From Bagarius yarrelli (Eukaryota; Chordata; Actinopteri; Siluriformes; Sisoridae), in assembly GCA_005784505.1 (NCBI GenBank), contig VCAZ01000045.1, positions 483,501 through 547,500 of the forward strand: a DNA stretch of 64,000 nucleotides, read 5' to 3'. Each line of letters opens with the position of its first letter. The first letter of the stretch is position 1. Positions 11,411 to 22,665 of this stretch are shown one piece after another. The translations under genes were made by a program, and so were the position numbers. The notes beneath the pieces are model-generated. The model saw only the letters and a program-made list of their open reading frames with translations, was not told where the DNA came from and ran no database searches.

Positions 11411-12222
11411 TGATCTGATTGACACAAAGCAAAAACTCTGAATTTTAAACTACTTGAGTTTTTACATCCCGTCTCCTCAAAAGTCTCTCTGTTCTGCTTA
11501 TATAAAACAGATTACAGTAAAGTAAATCCAATCTCAGTCCTGTGATTAACATTAACGTCACATCACCTGTCATTTACAATCAGATCTCAAACACACTCAG
11601 ATGTTTTTCTAACAGTTAGATTCTGTCTTTATTTTCTACGTTTTAGGAGCAGATGCTTTAAAAACATACTTTATTTTTACATTTTATGTTTATGTACATG
11701 CATTATTTAAGTAGAAATAAAATCAATTCTAATTCCGCTTTAATTTTGTGTGGATGTTCTACACTTTAATAAGAGGTGTCTGGTTATTTGTATAAATGCA
11801 GGATGTCCCAGTTTGCTGTTAAGTTTATTTAGTTTTGGAGGAACGATAAAATAGTTAATTATTGTTAATAAGTTAGAAAAAAACTTAAAGCGAGTAATCA
11901 GCATCTGAGTGGTCAATAGTCTAAAAAAAAGCTTAGGTGAGCTAAAAGATTCATCAAGTGATTAGCTAAAAAAAAAAGGTATTAACCCAGATAGGAAATG
12001 TGTGATGAGCCGCTGTCGATCAGATACCACTTTCACCGCTAAAGACAGTGATTCATTCACCATGACACAAACACAACTCAACCCTGAATCTCAACAATTC
12101 CAGGCAAGACACGAGTCTGCAATAACATCTATCTTTTCTATATTATGTTTTTATTTGGATTCATACAATTAAATGAGCAGCTTAAAGTTGGAAACTATGA
12201 AATATAACTTAATAGAAATATA
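11411..12222. other. No gene recognised
   Basis: AT-rich sequence without a supported frame, tRNA-like box or transposon end. Confidence 0.45.
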
Positions 12223-12330
12223 ATAAGTGGTAGCACAGTGTTGGACTGCTAATTGGAAGATTGGGTTTCGATTCCCAGCACCACCAAGTTGCTACTGCTG
12301 AGTTTCTGAACAACATATATACTGGGCACT
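12223..12330 (+). mobile_element. Truncated tRNA-derived SINE (family A)
   Basis: The head is present (GGTAGCACAGTGTTGGACTG, then GGTTTCGATTCCCAGCACCA), but the tail is missing. Confidence 0.7.
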
Positions 12331-12364
12331 GATTGGTTATAGGGTCAGTTTTAGGAATGTATAG

Positions 12365-13080
12365 CATGAGTTCATACAACCGCAACTGTACCACGTACAT
12401 CATCTAGAGCAGTTCTGAATCAATATTAATCTTAGTATTAATATAACATCACATTTCCTGGGCTGAGACAAGCTAGTAGGCTCCGTTAGCTTAGTTGGCC
12501 GACCTTTCCTCTCGATGTCTAACTTTTTCGAAAAAAGTCTGCCTTAAAAACATATTTCTCCTCTTCTGTCAGCCATTGTGCGCGTAAAAATTATTATCCA
12601 AAAATATGTTTTCCCACAGCTGTAAGAATTTACTCTGATTAACCAATCATAAGACAGAAAAATGCTGATGTTATCATGTGCCAGCTAGCTGGCACTAAAG
12701 TTTAATTTCAATCTGACTGGTTAAAGAAAATAGAAATAGTCTTTAACCAATTAGCAATCTGCCACTGTTAATATAGTTTAAGTGACATGGGCAGCACTAC
12801 TGATTCTGAAGGCTTTGGCAGATCAGATTACCATGGCAACACATAAAAACTAAAATCTGATTGGACAAAAAAATCTAACATCCATATACACGTACTGGAA
12901 GCAGTGCAGCAAGAGAAACGCTACGAAATGCAGAGAATAAACTGTTGGGAATAAATTAATACAACTTTATGGAACAAATTTTGGAATTAAGGTTGTAGGT
13001 GTAGGTCAGATTCTGATAGTGTTTAGGCAGCAGAGAAGACCTTACTGGCCCTGATGGCACCACACTGGCTATAACTAGAT
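12365..13080 (+). repeat. Unclassified interspersed repeat, copy 2
   Basis: Same family as 9720-10110 (inverted) and 45117-45850 (direct). Shared from GCAACTGTACCACGTACATC through GAGACAAGCT to GGCCCTGATGG and CCACACTGGCTATA. No coding frame. Copies 1 and 2 form a widely spaced inverted pair. Confidence 0.65.
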
Positions 13081-13969
13081 GTACTATCTTATCTCTGCAC
13101 TTCCATCAGCATTTTTGTTTTTCAAGTTTTTTTTTTTTTTACCAAGTCTTGTTTAGTTGTGGTGTAAAACGGGTTTGTATGTCTCATAATCTGGTATAAT
13201 GGAAATGTTAGAGTAATAACTCACTTTTTGAGACGGCATTTATGCTGAATGTGATGGATGTGGTAAAAAGCTATTAAATTATATGAGTTTGTTCAAGAGT
13301 GTAAAATTTTGGAAGTATCTTTGGTCTAATGACCAAAACAGTCACTCGATCAGATGTAAGAAGATAAATAATTCGTAGTTTAAATAGAAAGTCTGTTTAT
13401 TTTCTAGTATTATTATTATTAAAAAACAAAATTTCAGCTGGATATAATAATTATAATATAATCCTGGTAAAGCCAAAAACTTGCCTATAAATATAAATAA
13501 TACTGTATAATTAGATTATATTAGATTAGATTCAACCTTTAGATTAGATTAGATTAAACTTTTTAATGAAATGACTTCTTTCACATATTGCAGATATTAT
13601 ATAGAGGTTATTTTCTTGGTGCTCTTGTTTTCTTCACCGAACCAAAGACATATATTGAAGGCTGGTTGGCATCTCTAAATTGTTTGTGAAAGAGTAAGTA
13701 TGTATGTGTATTGTTGTGTCACTGGGTTATTACCTTGTCCAAGGTGTCCCTGCTTTGTGTATCTCTTAGAATAAACTCGATTTTCCTTGTGACTCTGTGT
13801 AGAAAATAGAAATTAGTGAACCCATTCCAAAACTCTAGTGCACAACTTTTTATTAGCATCCATATCTGTGTCTGATGTACACAATTCTGGTTATAAATCT
13901 ATTTAAAATGAAAAACTGTCGGTACTCAAAACTCTGCCCATGATGCCTGAACATTGTGATTCAAGTTTG
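13081..13969. other. Mostly unassigned; short TTAGAT-rich tract
   Basis: Nothing codes here. A run of TTAGATTAGATT near 13510-13555 resembles the simple 3' tail of a fish LINE such as that at 30718-30770. Confidence 0.4.
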
Positions 13970-14465
13970 AGTTAATTCATTTATAAAGAACATTGAAAAA
14001 CAGCCACAAAACTGACCAAGTGCTGTACATTAAAATCAAACCACACATAAAACAGTAATAAATCATATAAATTGAAACACCAAAAATAAATGACAAATAA
14101 ACATTTAGAAGACAGTGATAATCAATACTATAGTAGAATGTAATAAGAATGGGATATTAGTTTGCCAGATTAAACAAGTGTGTTTTTGGCAAATTGTTTC
14201 ATAACTGAGGCCCAACCACAGAAAAAGCTCTATGTTTAAGTCTAGTCTGAGAAACTAAAAGGAGACTCTGATCACTGGATCTTAGACTTCTAGTAGGAGT
14301 ATAAAAATGCAACAGCTATGAGAGATTAGTAGGAGCCCAAAGGGGCCCTCATTATAGAGGTGATGTGGTCACAACTATTTTAAAGAAATCGAGCAGCAGC
14401 GATTTGAACCAATTGTAGGCAATTTGTGATTCTGTGGTCCCTATGGTTCTATACGTCAATAAGGC
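13970..14465 (-). mobile_element. LINE fragment, minus orientation
   Basis: Blocks such as CAAGTGCTGTACATTAAAA, AAAGCTCTATGTTTAAG and GAGGTGATGTGGTCAC follow the order of the 3' coding part of fish L2-type LINEs in reverse. It is too decayed for a protein reading. Confidence 0.5.
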
Positions 14466-14480
14466 TCAAAATATGCTTAT

Positions 14481-14955
14481 TGTAACATTCAGGGTTTTTG
14501 GTTTTCTTGTTGTTTTGTTGTTTTTGTTTTGTGTCTAGGCTATGCTATGCAAGCCGGCTAAGCTAGCCTAGGCAGTTTGTTTTGTTTACATCCTGTTTTG
14601 TCCTCATGTCTTCCTGTCATGTGATTCCCTTTGTCCTTATGTCTTGTTTTTATTGGTTTGTTTAGTCATGTTGTTCATTGTGTTCAGGTGTGTCTTGTCT
14701 AGTTAATGTATTCCTTGTGTATTTATAGCCCTTGTGTTTGCCCTGTCTTTTGTGGATTATTGTTTGTTCTTGTTCTTTGATCTACTGTGGTGAGAGCATG
14801 TTATGCTAACGTTCCTGTTGAATGCTAATGCTAATGTTCCTGTTTCTGTGTCTGTTCAGTCTAGTCAAGTTTAGTTTATATTTCGTTATTGGTTCTCACT
14901 GTAAATAAACTGCACTTGGATTCTATAAGTCTCGCCTCAGTGGAGTCTCGTTACA
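14481..14955 (+). mobile_element. Solo LTR (gypsy-like)
   Basis: 475 bp starting TGTAAC and ending GTTACA, a perfect 6-bp terminal inverted repeat with TG...CA ends. Inside are a T-rich leader, GTCATGTGATTCCC, TATTTATAGCCCTTGTG and an AATAAA signal (AATAAACTGCACTTGGATTC). No internal retrotransposon coding region is attached. No target duplication is obvious. Confidence 0.7.
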
Positions 14956-15049
14956 CTCCTTTTACTTCAAGGATCATATTCCTTCCTTATAGAAGAGTTC
15001 ATATACTATCCTTAAAAATTTTTTTTCTTTATCTTTAAAACCTCATTGT

Positions 15050-15375
15050 AATGCTCCCGGCTCCTGACCACAGAATACTAGTTCACTTCCGGTGACTAGC
15101 TTTATAAGCTAGCACTACCATCACTACATTGCGAAGTATTGTTAGCCTGCCTGCATACCACGCGTTAATTCATTTCATTGTGTTTCTGGTTTTGATCGAC
15201 GTTTTGTTTACGAGTTCTGTTGTTGCGATTCTGTTTTGTGTGCGATCTTAGTAGTGTCTATTGTGTACTGACGTTTGCCCATTTTTCAATCACTCCTTTG
15301 TCCGTTCTCCGTTTGATAATAAAGCCAATACCTGTATGATGAATCCTACTCTGGCCGGTTCTTCACACTCCTCCT
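15050..15375 (+). mobile_element. LTR-like element, second family
   Basis: GC-richer block with CACTTCCGGTGACTAGC, AATAAAGCC and a terminal TACTCTGGCCGGTTCTT segment. It resembles the polyadenylation end of a fish LTR. A related truncated block follows at 15470. Confidence 0.5.
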
Positions 15376-15469
15376 ATCGTTCATTTCTTAACTAGTGAGT
15401 GCATTAGTAGCATATACATAAATAAAAACATTTAATATGTATTATAAAAAAAGAATTTTTAAAGCACAA

Positions 15470-15800
15470 GTTTCACAACTCCAGTTCTCAGCCACCAGAG
15501 GGCGCCGACGCCTAAATACTAGCCCACTTCCGGTAATACTTCCGGTAGGAAACGTTTAAATGCTAACGCCATTAGCAACATGTCTTCATACTGTGTGGTT
15601 TCTTATGTTCATGTCTCGTGTGCTACGGTTTCGATCTCTTAGTAACATTTACGTTTTCTGTCTTTTCTCTTCGGTTTTGTTTGCTTAGTTTATTTGTTTG
15701 TGTTTTCTGTGTACCGATCTTTGCCTGGCTAGCAACTCATGATGGATTCTTTGCAGTCTTCTTCTTTACAATAAGTCAATCTCCAGAATCCCAAAGCATC
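15470..15800 (+). mobile_element. Truncated relative of the 15050 LTR-like element
   Basis: Shares CCCACTTCCGGTAA, AAATGCTAACGCCATTAGC and a T-rich body with the preceding block. The 63-codon frame at 15618-15809 is a translation of this repeat. Confidence 0.45.
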
Positions 15801-16149
15801 CCAAAGTAACTTTAAGTACTTTCCAATGGTACTTTTCAGGCCATTCCAGTCATCTTGCTGGAATCAAAATGTAAAGTTTTTTAACAGAACAGGTCGAAAG
15901 TAATATATATCCATATTTTGGTTACTATCAGTGGCTTTAGATAGTGCCATAGAGTGGGGGAAAAGAAAGAGAGGTCACAAAATCCATTTGCAAAATAACA
16001 TCAAAAGCTGACCCACCTTTCAGTTTTACTTTATGCAGAGCTTCATAGTGACATCAAAGATTTGTTTATTATTGTAAAATATGAATATAACGGAAAGAAT
16101 TTCTGTTTCCTACATAATCTAATAGGAGTTTTAGATGCTGGATGAGAAA

Positions 16150-16860
16150 AGTTCATGCTTTGACATTGACTTTGGCATTGGCTTAAATTACTTTTGTTCC
16201 TACTTTTAGCTCATCTCTTTAAAGAACATCCATTTAGATTCCACGTCTGCGTCCCATTAGGGCCAAATGCATGATTTCCGCAAACAATGGATCTGAAGAC
16301 GACCAGGGACTCTACATCGCCATCATTATTACATTTTTTGTTAATTAAAGCGAAAGCCATTAAATCAGTCTGCATTTTGGATTATGCTGTTATCTCTAGC
16401 TATTAAAGAGATAGTCGTTCTGCATTGGTAATTGAGCCTGCCACGACACGTACGCAAAGGCCATCTGGTCGGTCAACCATAGAACACTGTTCTCCTAACA
16501 CTTTCACACGGATTTGTTGGCTTTCTTTTCTTTTTTTACTTACGGTCCCAATGCACAGAAGGGATGAATCGAAAGTGTACATAAAGGGGAAGGAAGTGTT
16601 TTAATTAAAGATGTTTGTTCTTGATAGTGCACCATCTCTCATCCAAAGAAAGATTCCCATAAACGAGTACAGTGTGAGGGAGGAAATTGAGGTTCGAAAG
16701 TTAATGGCTTGCGGTGATGGGCTTCGAGATAGGAAATCTTAGGGGGCGTTTGCTGCTGCTTCGCATCTGCCACTGTTTTAATTTGGACAAAAATAAACTG
16801 TGCTCGGATTTGTGCAAATGTTCGAATTATTAGCAGCTGTTAAATGACTCGGAAAGACTG
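16150..16860. other. Repeat-poor island, candidate conserved non-coding DNA
   Basis: Contains many homeodomain-like and POU-like words (TTAATTAAAGCG, ATGCATGATT, TGGTAATTGAG, CTATTAAAGAGATAG). No transposon relatives in the window and no coding frame. Inference from composition only; conservation was not tested. Confidence 0.35.
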
Positions 16861-16959
16861 GTATGTATGGTACATTAGTTTTTAGAACTTTTAATATAAT
16901 AGTGAGTAAACTATGATGTGGTAAAGGTTTTGAGAAATTTCAGGAACTATGTATCATGG

Positions 16960-17455
16960 TGTAAGCTTTAGGGTTTTTGATTCCTGTCTTATGTTAATGT
17001 CATTTTCATGTTTTGAGTTTTGTTATGTTGTGATTTCATGTGCTTTTTTGCTTCCTTTCTTGTCATGTGATCTCCCTGTCCATGTATTAAGTTTCTGTTA
17101 GTTTTCAGTTCTGTCTTTCTTATTGGTTTATTGTGGTCAAGTGTCTCCATTGTGTTCAGGTGTTTCTTGATTAGTTGATTGTTTCCCCATATTAGGTTGT
17201 GCATTTATACCCACGTTTCAGTTTGTCTTTGTCTTTCTTTGTTGCTTGTTACAATCGGTGTCTAACATGTTATGGTTCAGGTTTAGGTTCATGTCAGGTC
17301 CGATCCGATTTTGTTAGTTTTATGTTTAAGTTTTATGTTTTGTTTTTATCATGTTCTTTAATTTGCTTGTCTTTTCATTTGTTATTTTATTTAAAATGTT
17401 TATTTCTATAATAAACAATCCAAACTAATCTTACGATTCGTGACATTTGGTTATA
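16960..17455 (+). mobile_element. LTR-like copy, same family as 14481-14955
   Basis: Shares TGTCATGTGATCTCCCTGTC-like blocks, TGTGTTCAGGTGTTTCTTG, CATTTATACCCACGTTTC and an end ATAATAAACAATCC...GTGACA. The frames on both strands here (16989-17411) are repeat translations. Confidence 0.6.
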
Positions 17456-17699
17456 GTATATTATGTGAGGAGTACATGAAATTCAATATATTACTTAAAA
17501 AATGAAATTGTTATTTCACATTTGAACATTGACATGAGCTCGTTAATTTGTATTCTTTTATTTTTAGAACCATAAAAAGTAGAAGAACCTGTAAAAAAAG
17601 ATCTATTATCTATTATTAAAACAGGTACAACTACTTCAGGTTATGGATTTTGACTATTACAATTAAACTAATCTAAATCAAAAGTTTAATTTTTTTATT

Positions 17700-18025
17700 A
17701 AAACAAAGCGAATTTACAAAAAGTCTTATTTAAAAGTCAGGCCCGCCATGTATTTGTGTGTGTGTTTGTGTTTGCCAAAGGCGCAATAAAAATAGAATTG
17801 GTGCTTATAATGCTTCAATCAATGCAGTGGAAAATTTGTCTGACATTTTGCATGATGAGATGGGAACATTCAAAATGCACCGGAGAAAGTGCACGGCTGC
17901 CATCAAATCAGTTCTCGCACCACACTTTAGAGAAGAATCTGTGAAGGACATCACTCAGTCTCCTTATTTCCAGTATTTTAATGGAGACATTAACATCAGT
18001 CTAACATATATCTTGGTCTTGTAAA
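17700..18025 (+). pseudogene. hAT-like transposase fragment
   Basis: A plus-strand frame includes KSVLAPHFREES followed by a KDITQSPYF block. This resembles the segment that precedes the first catalytic Asp in fish hAT transposases, which are also seen as ZBED/ZMYM-like proteins. The reading breaks right after the block, so the catalytic region is missing. It sits just left of a Tc1/mariner insertion. Identification is by motif memory. Confidence 0.45.
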
Positions 18026-18106
18026 GAAGACAAATGTGTGTGTGAAAGGTCTGTTTTCTATAAATTTATATTATAACCTACACTTATATTACTTAGTATT
18101 GTTTTA

Positions 18107-19168
18107 TACAGCCCGAATTCCAGAAATGTTGAGATGTTTTTGGAGTGAGTTTCTGGAGTTTTGGTGTTGGAATTTGCTCTCATTCTTTCCAGCTGCTGAA
18201 GAGTTTGTTCGTCTTTGACTTATTTTTTGTTTAATGATGTGCCAAATGCTCTCTATAGGTGTAGGATCTGGACTGCAGGCAGACAAATCCAGCACTTAGA
18301 CTCTTCTATTAAGTCATGCTGTTGTAATAGCTGCAGTAACATTGTCCTCATGAAATACACAAGTTCTTCCATGAAATAAACGTCATCTGGAATGGAGCAC
18401 ATGGCATTCATACTGCCTTCCAGAACATGCAGTCTGCACTTATGCACTCTATACTGTCAGAGATGCTGGCTTTTGAATTGAACATGCTCTAAGGTCTCCC
18501 TCCTCTTTAGCACAGAGGACCCAGCAAAAATGTTTAATTTAGACTTAGTTGGGAGATGGTTTCTGGAATTACTCCTGGGCCCATTTAGTGGGCCGATGAG
18601 TAATGTAGTGTCATCTGAGGGCCCAAAGTCCACAGGCATCCAACAAAGGTCTTTAGCCCTGTCCCTTACGTACAGAGATTTTTCCAGTTTCTCTAAATCT
18701 TTTGATGATCTTATGCACTGTAGATGATATTTGTAATTTGACATTGAAGAACGTTGTTTTTAAAGTATTCCACAATCTTTTTATGCACTCTTTCACAGAT
18801 TGGAGAGCCTCTGTCCATCTTTACTTCTGAGAGACTCTGCCTCTCTAACACATTCCTTTTATATCTAATCATGTTACAGACCTAATGTTACTTAACCTAA
18901 TGAGTTGCTAAATGTTCTGCCAGCTAAATCTTTTTAAAATCTATTGCTTTTTTTGGCCTTTTGTTACCCCTTTGGCAACTTTTTTGAGACCAGTGGCAGG
19001 CATCAAATTTGAAATGAGCTCATTTTAGGGATAAAATTGGAAAGTTTCTCAGTTGAAACATTTGTTATCTAGGTTCTAATGTGAATATTATATCGGCTCA
19101 TGTGATTTTGAAAGTCTTTTAGTTTTCATTTTATACATATTTAAAAATGTCCCAATTTTTGATATAAT
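18107..19168 (-). pseudogene. Tc1/mariner element with decayed transposase
   Basis: About 1.06 kb. The left end TACAGCCCGAATTCCAGAAA and right end (reverse complement CAAAAATTGGGACATTT) are imperfect terminal inverted repeats. Minus-strand pieces show the N-terminal part (SLYVRDRAKDL, about 18457-18744), a middle part with QFKSQ near 18480, and the C-terminal catalytic region with PDPTPIESIWHIIKQKI near 18200-18290, which corresponds to the usual PDLNPIE-W block of the DDE domain. Frames are broken and the middle is deleted, so it is not functional. Confidence 0.75.
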
Positions 19169-20240
19169 GTTTTAAAAATTAACTAATACATTGACTGTAG
19201 TGTGACTGTATCTAAAAGTTGAAGTAACCCATGTTTAGTGCTTTTTTGATAGTTAAATTGCATTCGTTTATCATTATTCAAATGAAACATTATCCAAATT
19301 TAAATTTGTGCTGCTGTGATCTTGTATGGTATATCATGTGCTAATAGCATCATGGTGAATGTAGTATGTCCAAATTTCCTTTATACTACCTGTAATCATA
19401 GATATATAGAACATACTTTTCTATTGGTTGGTATGTACTTACTGAAATGTATTTCGCAATTTTGGTCGGAGCCCTACACTTGAAATAAGGGAAAGATTAA
19501 TAGCATTTTCTAGAACAGCTGGTTTTCTTTGCAAAAAAAATCCAACAGCAACAAACACATTGGTTCTACTTGCTCAGCCAGTCTTTAGCATCCGTTTCAC
19601 AGTATTTTGGGAGCTGTCTGCTCTTTGGCAGTAATTTAGTTCTGAGAAATGAGTCGTCTATTTTCCTGTCCTATCAACCTCTCTGCTCTGGCTCATTCGC
19701 TGCAGGTATTTTCTTCCTCCATACCACCACGTCCATGGCAGCAGCAGGAGCCTTGTTCTGCCAGATTAACCAGGAGGCCATCAAATACTCGAAAAACAAA
19801 AACAAGTGAAAAGCTTCTTCCATAGCTGATAGCATCCTGCTGCTGAGAAATCACAACAGGTAGAAAAGGAAATGAGGAGCGGATGCTGATTTTCATGCCG
19901 GGGGTTTCGGGCTACTTGTCCAGCACACAGAAATCAACATGGAGGGCAGATTGTACTCACAGGAACAATTCTTTTTCCCACTGTTTCTTCTGTTCAGTTT
20001 GTCTATCACAGTGGAAAATAAACACGCAAAAAGAAAAAAAAACTCAACAAAATATGTATTTCAGCAATTTCTGTCAAACCTGCAGTGGCCTGTTGTAAGG
20101 GCTCAATAGGATCATTAGTATAAACAAAATACATAAAAACACATCCGTCCCTATGGATTTGAAAAATGAACCATATTTATTTCCAAGCAGACGGTCATAC
20201 ATTCATATCACAGAAAATCTACATGTAATTCATGATCCCA
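19169..20240. other. No gene recognised
   Basis: AT-rich DNA. Short segments near 19360-19460 (GTATGTCCAAATTTCC, GGTATGTACTTACTG) recall the ends of the MITE-like repeat at 42885. Frames at 19570-19896 lie on both strands and have no domain. Confidence 0.4.
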
Positions 20241-20244
20241 GCAT

Positions 20245-20484
20245 GGTATATATTCATTCATTCATTCATCTTCTATACCTGCTTATTCCCTAATTCGGGG
20301 TCATGGGGATCTGCTGGAGCCTATCCTAGCCATCTGGACTGTGGGAGAAAACCGAAGAACCCGGAGTGAAATGACGCAAGCATGCGGAGAACATTCAAAC
20401 ACAGAAATGCCCCTGGAAATCGAACCCTGGAACTTGTTGTTGTAAGGCAAAAAGTGCTAACCATTTAGCCATCATGCCGAATGG
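20245..20484 (-). mobile_element. tRNA-derived SINE (family B)
   Basis: Reverse orientation. The ATTCATTCATTC tail is at the left, then TATTCCCTAATTCGGGGTCA, and the tRNA-like head ends in GTGCTAACCATTTAGCCATC at the right. Same family at 26158-26343 and 39562-39915. Confidence 0.7.
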
Positions 20485-20869
20485 TATATATTATATGCTA
20501 ATAATTATTGTTAATATAGTGTGTGAATACATTACACTTGAGCCAAAATGCATCATAACACATAAAGCAAAATAAAGTCTTCCACAGGGGCATCAAAAAA
20601 CAGGTCAGAACTTTCCACCCACAGGATTTATATGCATATTGTGAATCTTGGGCTCACAGCGGTATGCAGTATTGCATTGCATTATCCCCATGACCTCGAC
20701 TTGAAAGCTTTATACTTTACTCACCACGGTTTGCTTAGGCTTAGTTAAGATATTGATTCTGACTTCTGTTTTCTCGTTTTTCAGCCTGTCATATTGACTA
20801 AAATCTGGAAAGATGTGAAATTGCACGTGACCGTGTGGCATTTGCTGCAGCTCTGTAAACAGAACCAAG

Positions 20870-21382
20870 GACATTTCTTAGAGTTCTAAACCTGAAACCA
20901 GGCAACATCAAGCAGGTTGTACTACATCAAGAGTTCAACAATCTATTTCAGCTTCTGCCATCAGGTAGAAGGTACCAAAGTATCAAAGCTCGACAACTTG
21001 AAACCATAAACAACCCCCATTCCCCCCCTTGAAACTGACAATCAAAAGTGCAATTCTACCCACATCTAGTAACACTCTTTTTCCTGTATTTACACTAGAC
21101 ACTTTTTATAAACCCTACCACACACTCAAGACTCAACATGATAATTTACTTGTGCACTACAAATCTTGTACTAAATCTCTTTTTGCAAATTCCATGTACA
21201 AATCTCTCTTCTGCACAATCTCATTTACAGTTTCTATGTAAAGCCTTTCGTACAGTCTGTGTATGTGTACTATGTTTAACAGGTATGTAGCACCGTAGTT
21301 CTGCGAGACACGGCATTTTGTTCCACTAAATGTCCACACGTAGCAGAATGTCAATAAAGCTTGACTTGACTTGACTTGACAT
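20870..21382 (+). mobile_element. LINE 3' end with (CTTGA)n tail
   Basis: The sequence ends with AATAAAGCTTGACTTGACTT, a pentamer tail typical of CR1/L2-like LINE 3' ends. Upstream blocks (GCTTCTGCCATCAGGTAGAA, AGGTACCAAAGTATCAA) match the common fish LINE tail. The overlapping small frames on both strands are chance. Confidence 0.65.
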
Positions 21383-21477
21383 GAATACAACTTACTGAGG
21401 TTTAACAACGGCTCCTGTGGTAAGTAGTATATTAGCATAGTTGTACTTTCACTGCTTAGATGGATAAAAATGGAACA

Positions 21478-21535
21478 TTTTTATGTAAGTCGCTCTGAAC
21501 AAGGGCGTCTGGCCAAATGCCAGGAATGTAAATGC
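21478..21535 (+). mobile_element. 3' fragment of SINE family A
   Basis: Only the tail is present: AAGTCGCTCTGAACAAGGGC, then GCCAAATGCCAGGAATGTAA. Confidence 0.65.
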
Positions 21536-21932
21536 AATACAGAAAGACAGACAGTGTCAGATATATACATACATACATACAGTACATACATACACAGTGT
21601 GGATAGACAGAGGAATAAATTCTTGCTTTCTTAGATTCCATGGCTGACAGACGTTGAAACCAAAGTGGGCTTTTGCTGTCAACGCCTATCTGCTTTAGGT
21701 TTTGTTGGTTTATTGTGTGATCTGAGATTCTTTTTAAATAATCATAGCTGTGGAGAGTGTTGTTGTCTGGTAGAATGATCAGGCTGCTCTCTTATAATCT
21801 GGCTATTCTCTTATAAATAAGGTAATTCTGCCCAGAGGACTGCCTTATCAGAGGACTGCCTTACTAAAAATCCCAGAAGGTCAGCACACTTTGAAAGACC
21901 TTCTAAACCATCCCATCTGCCACCAACAACCA

Positions 21933-22665
21933 GTGTTGGAAAAGTAATTATTCTATTACATTTTCAAATTAATGTTCAAATATATCAACTAACTTGGATT
22001 AACTGAATATTAAATAAGTTAAATTAACACTATTAAATAGAATAACTTCTTATTATAAAACATTGTACACTAATCTACACTAGTTTTACAGCATGTGACA
22101 TTGTGAGGTGATCCATTCAATTAGAATTACTTGTCACCGATGTGGAGCCTGTTTCTTCCTGGTCATAAATTGCACGTTAAATAAACAGTCTTGCCTTTTA
22201 CCTCAAGGAGGTAAAAGTATTGCAAACTACCCAGGAACTTGTTGGACTTGCCTGTCCTGTAGTACTTCCAAATGTCATTTAGACTACCCATTACCACACT
22301 ATAGAGAACATACTTTTTAATGGTTAAAAAGAATGTACATACTTAAGTAGTATGTACAACTGCACTACTTGGACAGAAATGTACCTAAGCCAATCGTCAG
22401 TTATTTGGTTATCTCCCACCCCTAACACACACACACACACCACACCAATCATCATCAGTTATGTGTTCTGTGCCACCACATGCACACCACAGAAAAAAAA
22501 CTTTAAAGATCCGATGGCTGAGAGAGTCTATTTGGATTAAAACCATTTCAGACGCATTTTATTGTTAATAACGGTAGCAGTGTTATAACGGGGGAAACAG
22601 TAGCTCATTTGATTACTTGCTTGTGTAAAAAGTAACGGCGTTATTCCTATTACTGCCGACAAGCA
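21933..22665. mobile_element. hAT-type non-autonomous element
   Basis: Starts CAGTGTTGGAAAAGTAATTA and ends in a GTAACGGCGTTATTCCTATT-like block, as do common fish hAT elements. It shares internal words (TTAGAATTACTTG, TTTCTTCCTGGTCA) with 28396-30234, so the two are one family. It contains a short CA run (22428-22441) and no transposase. Confidence 0.55.
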
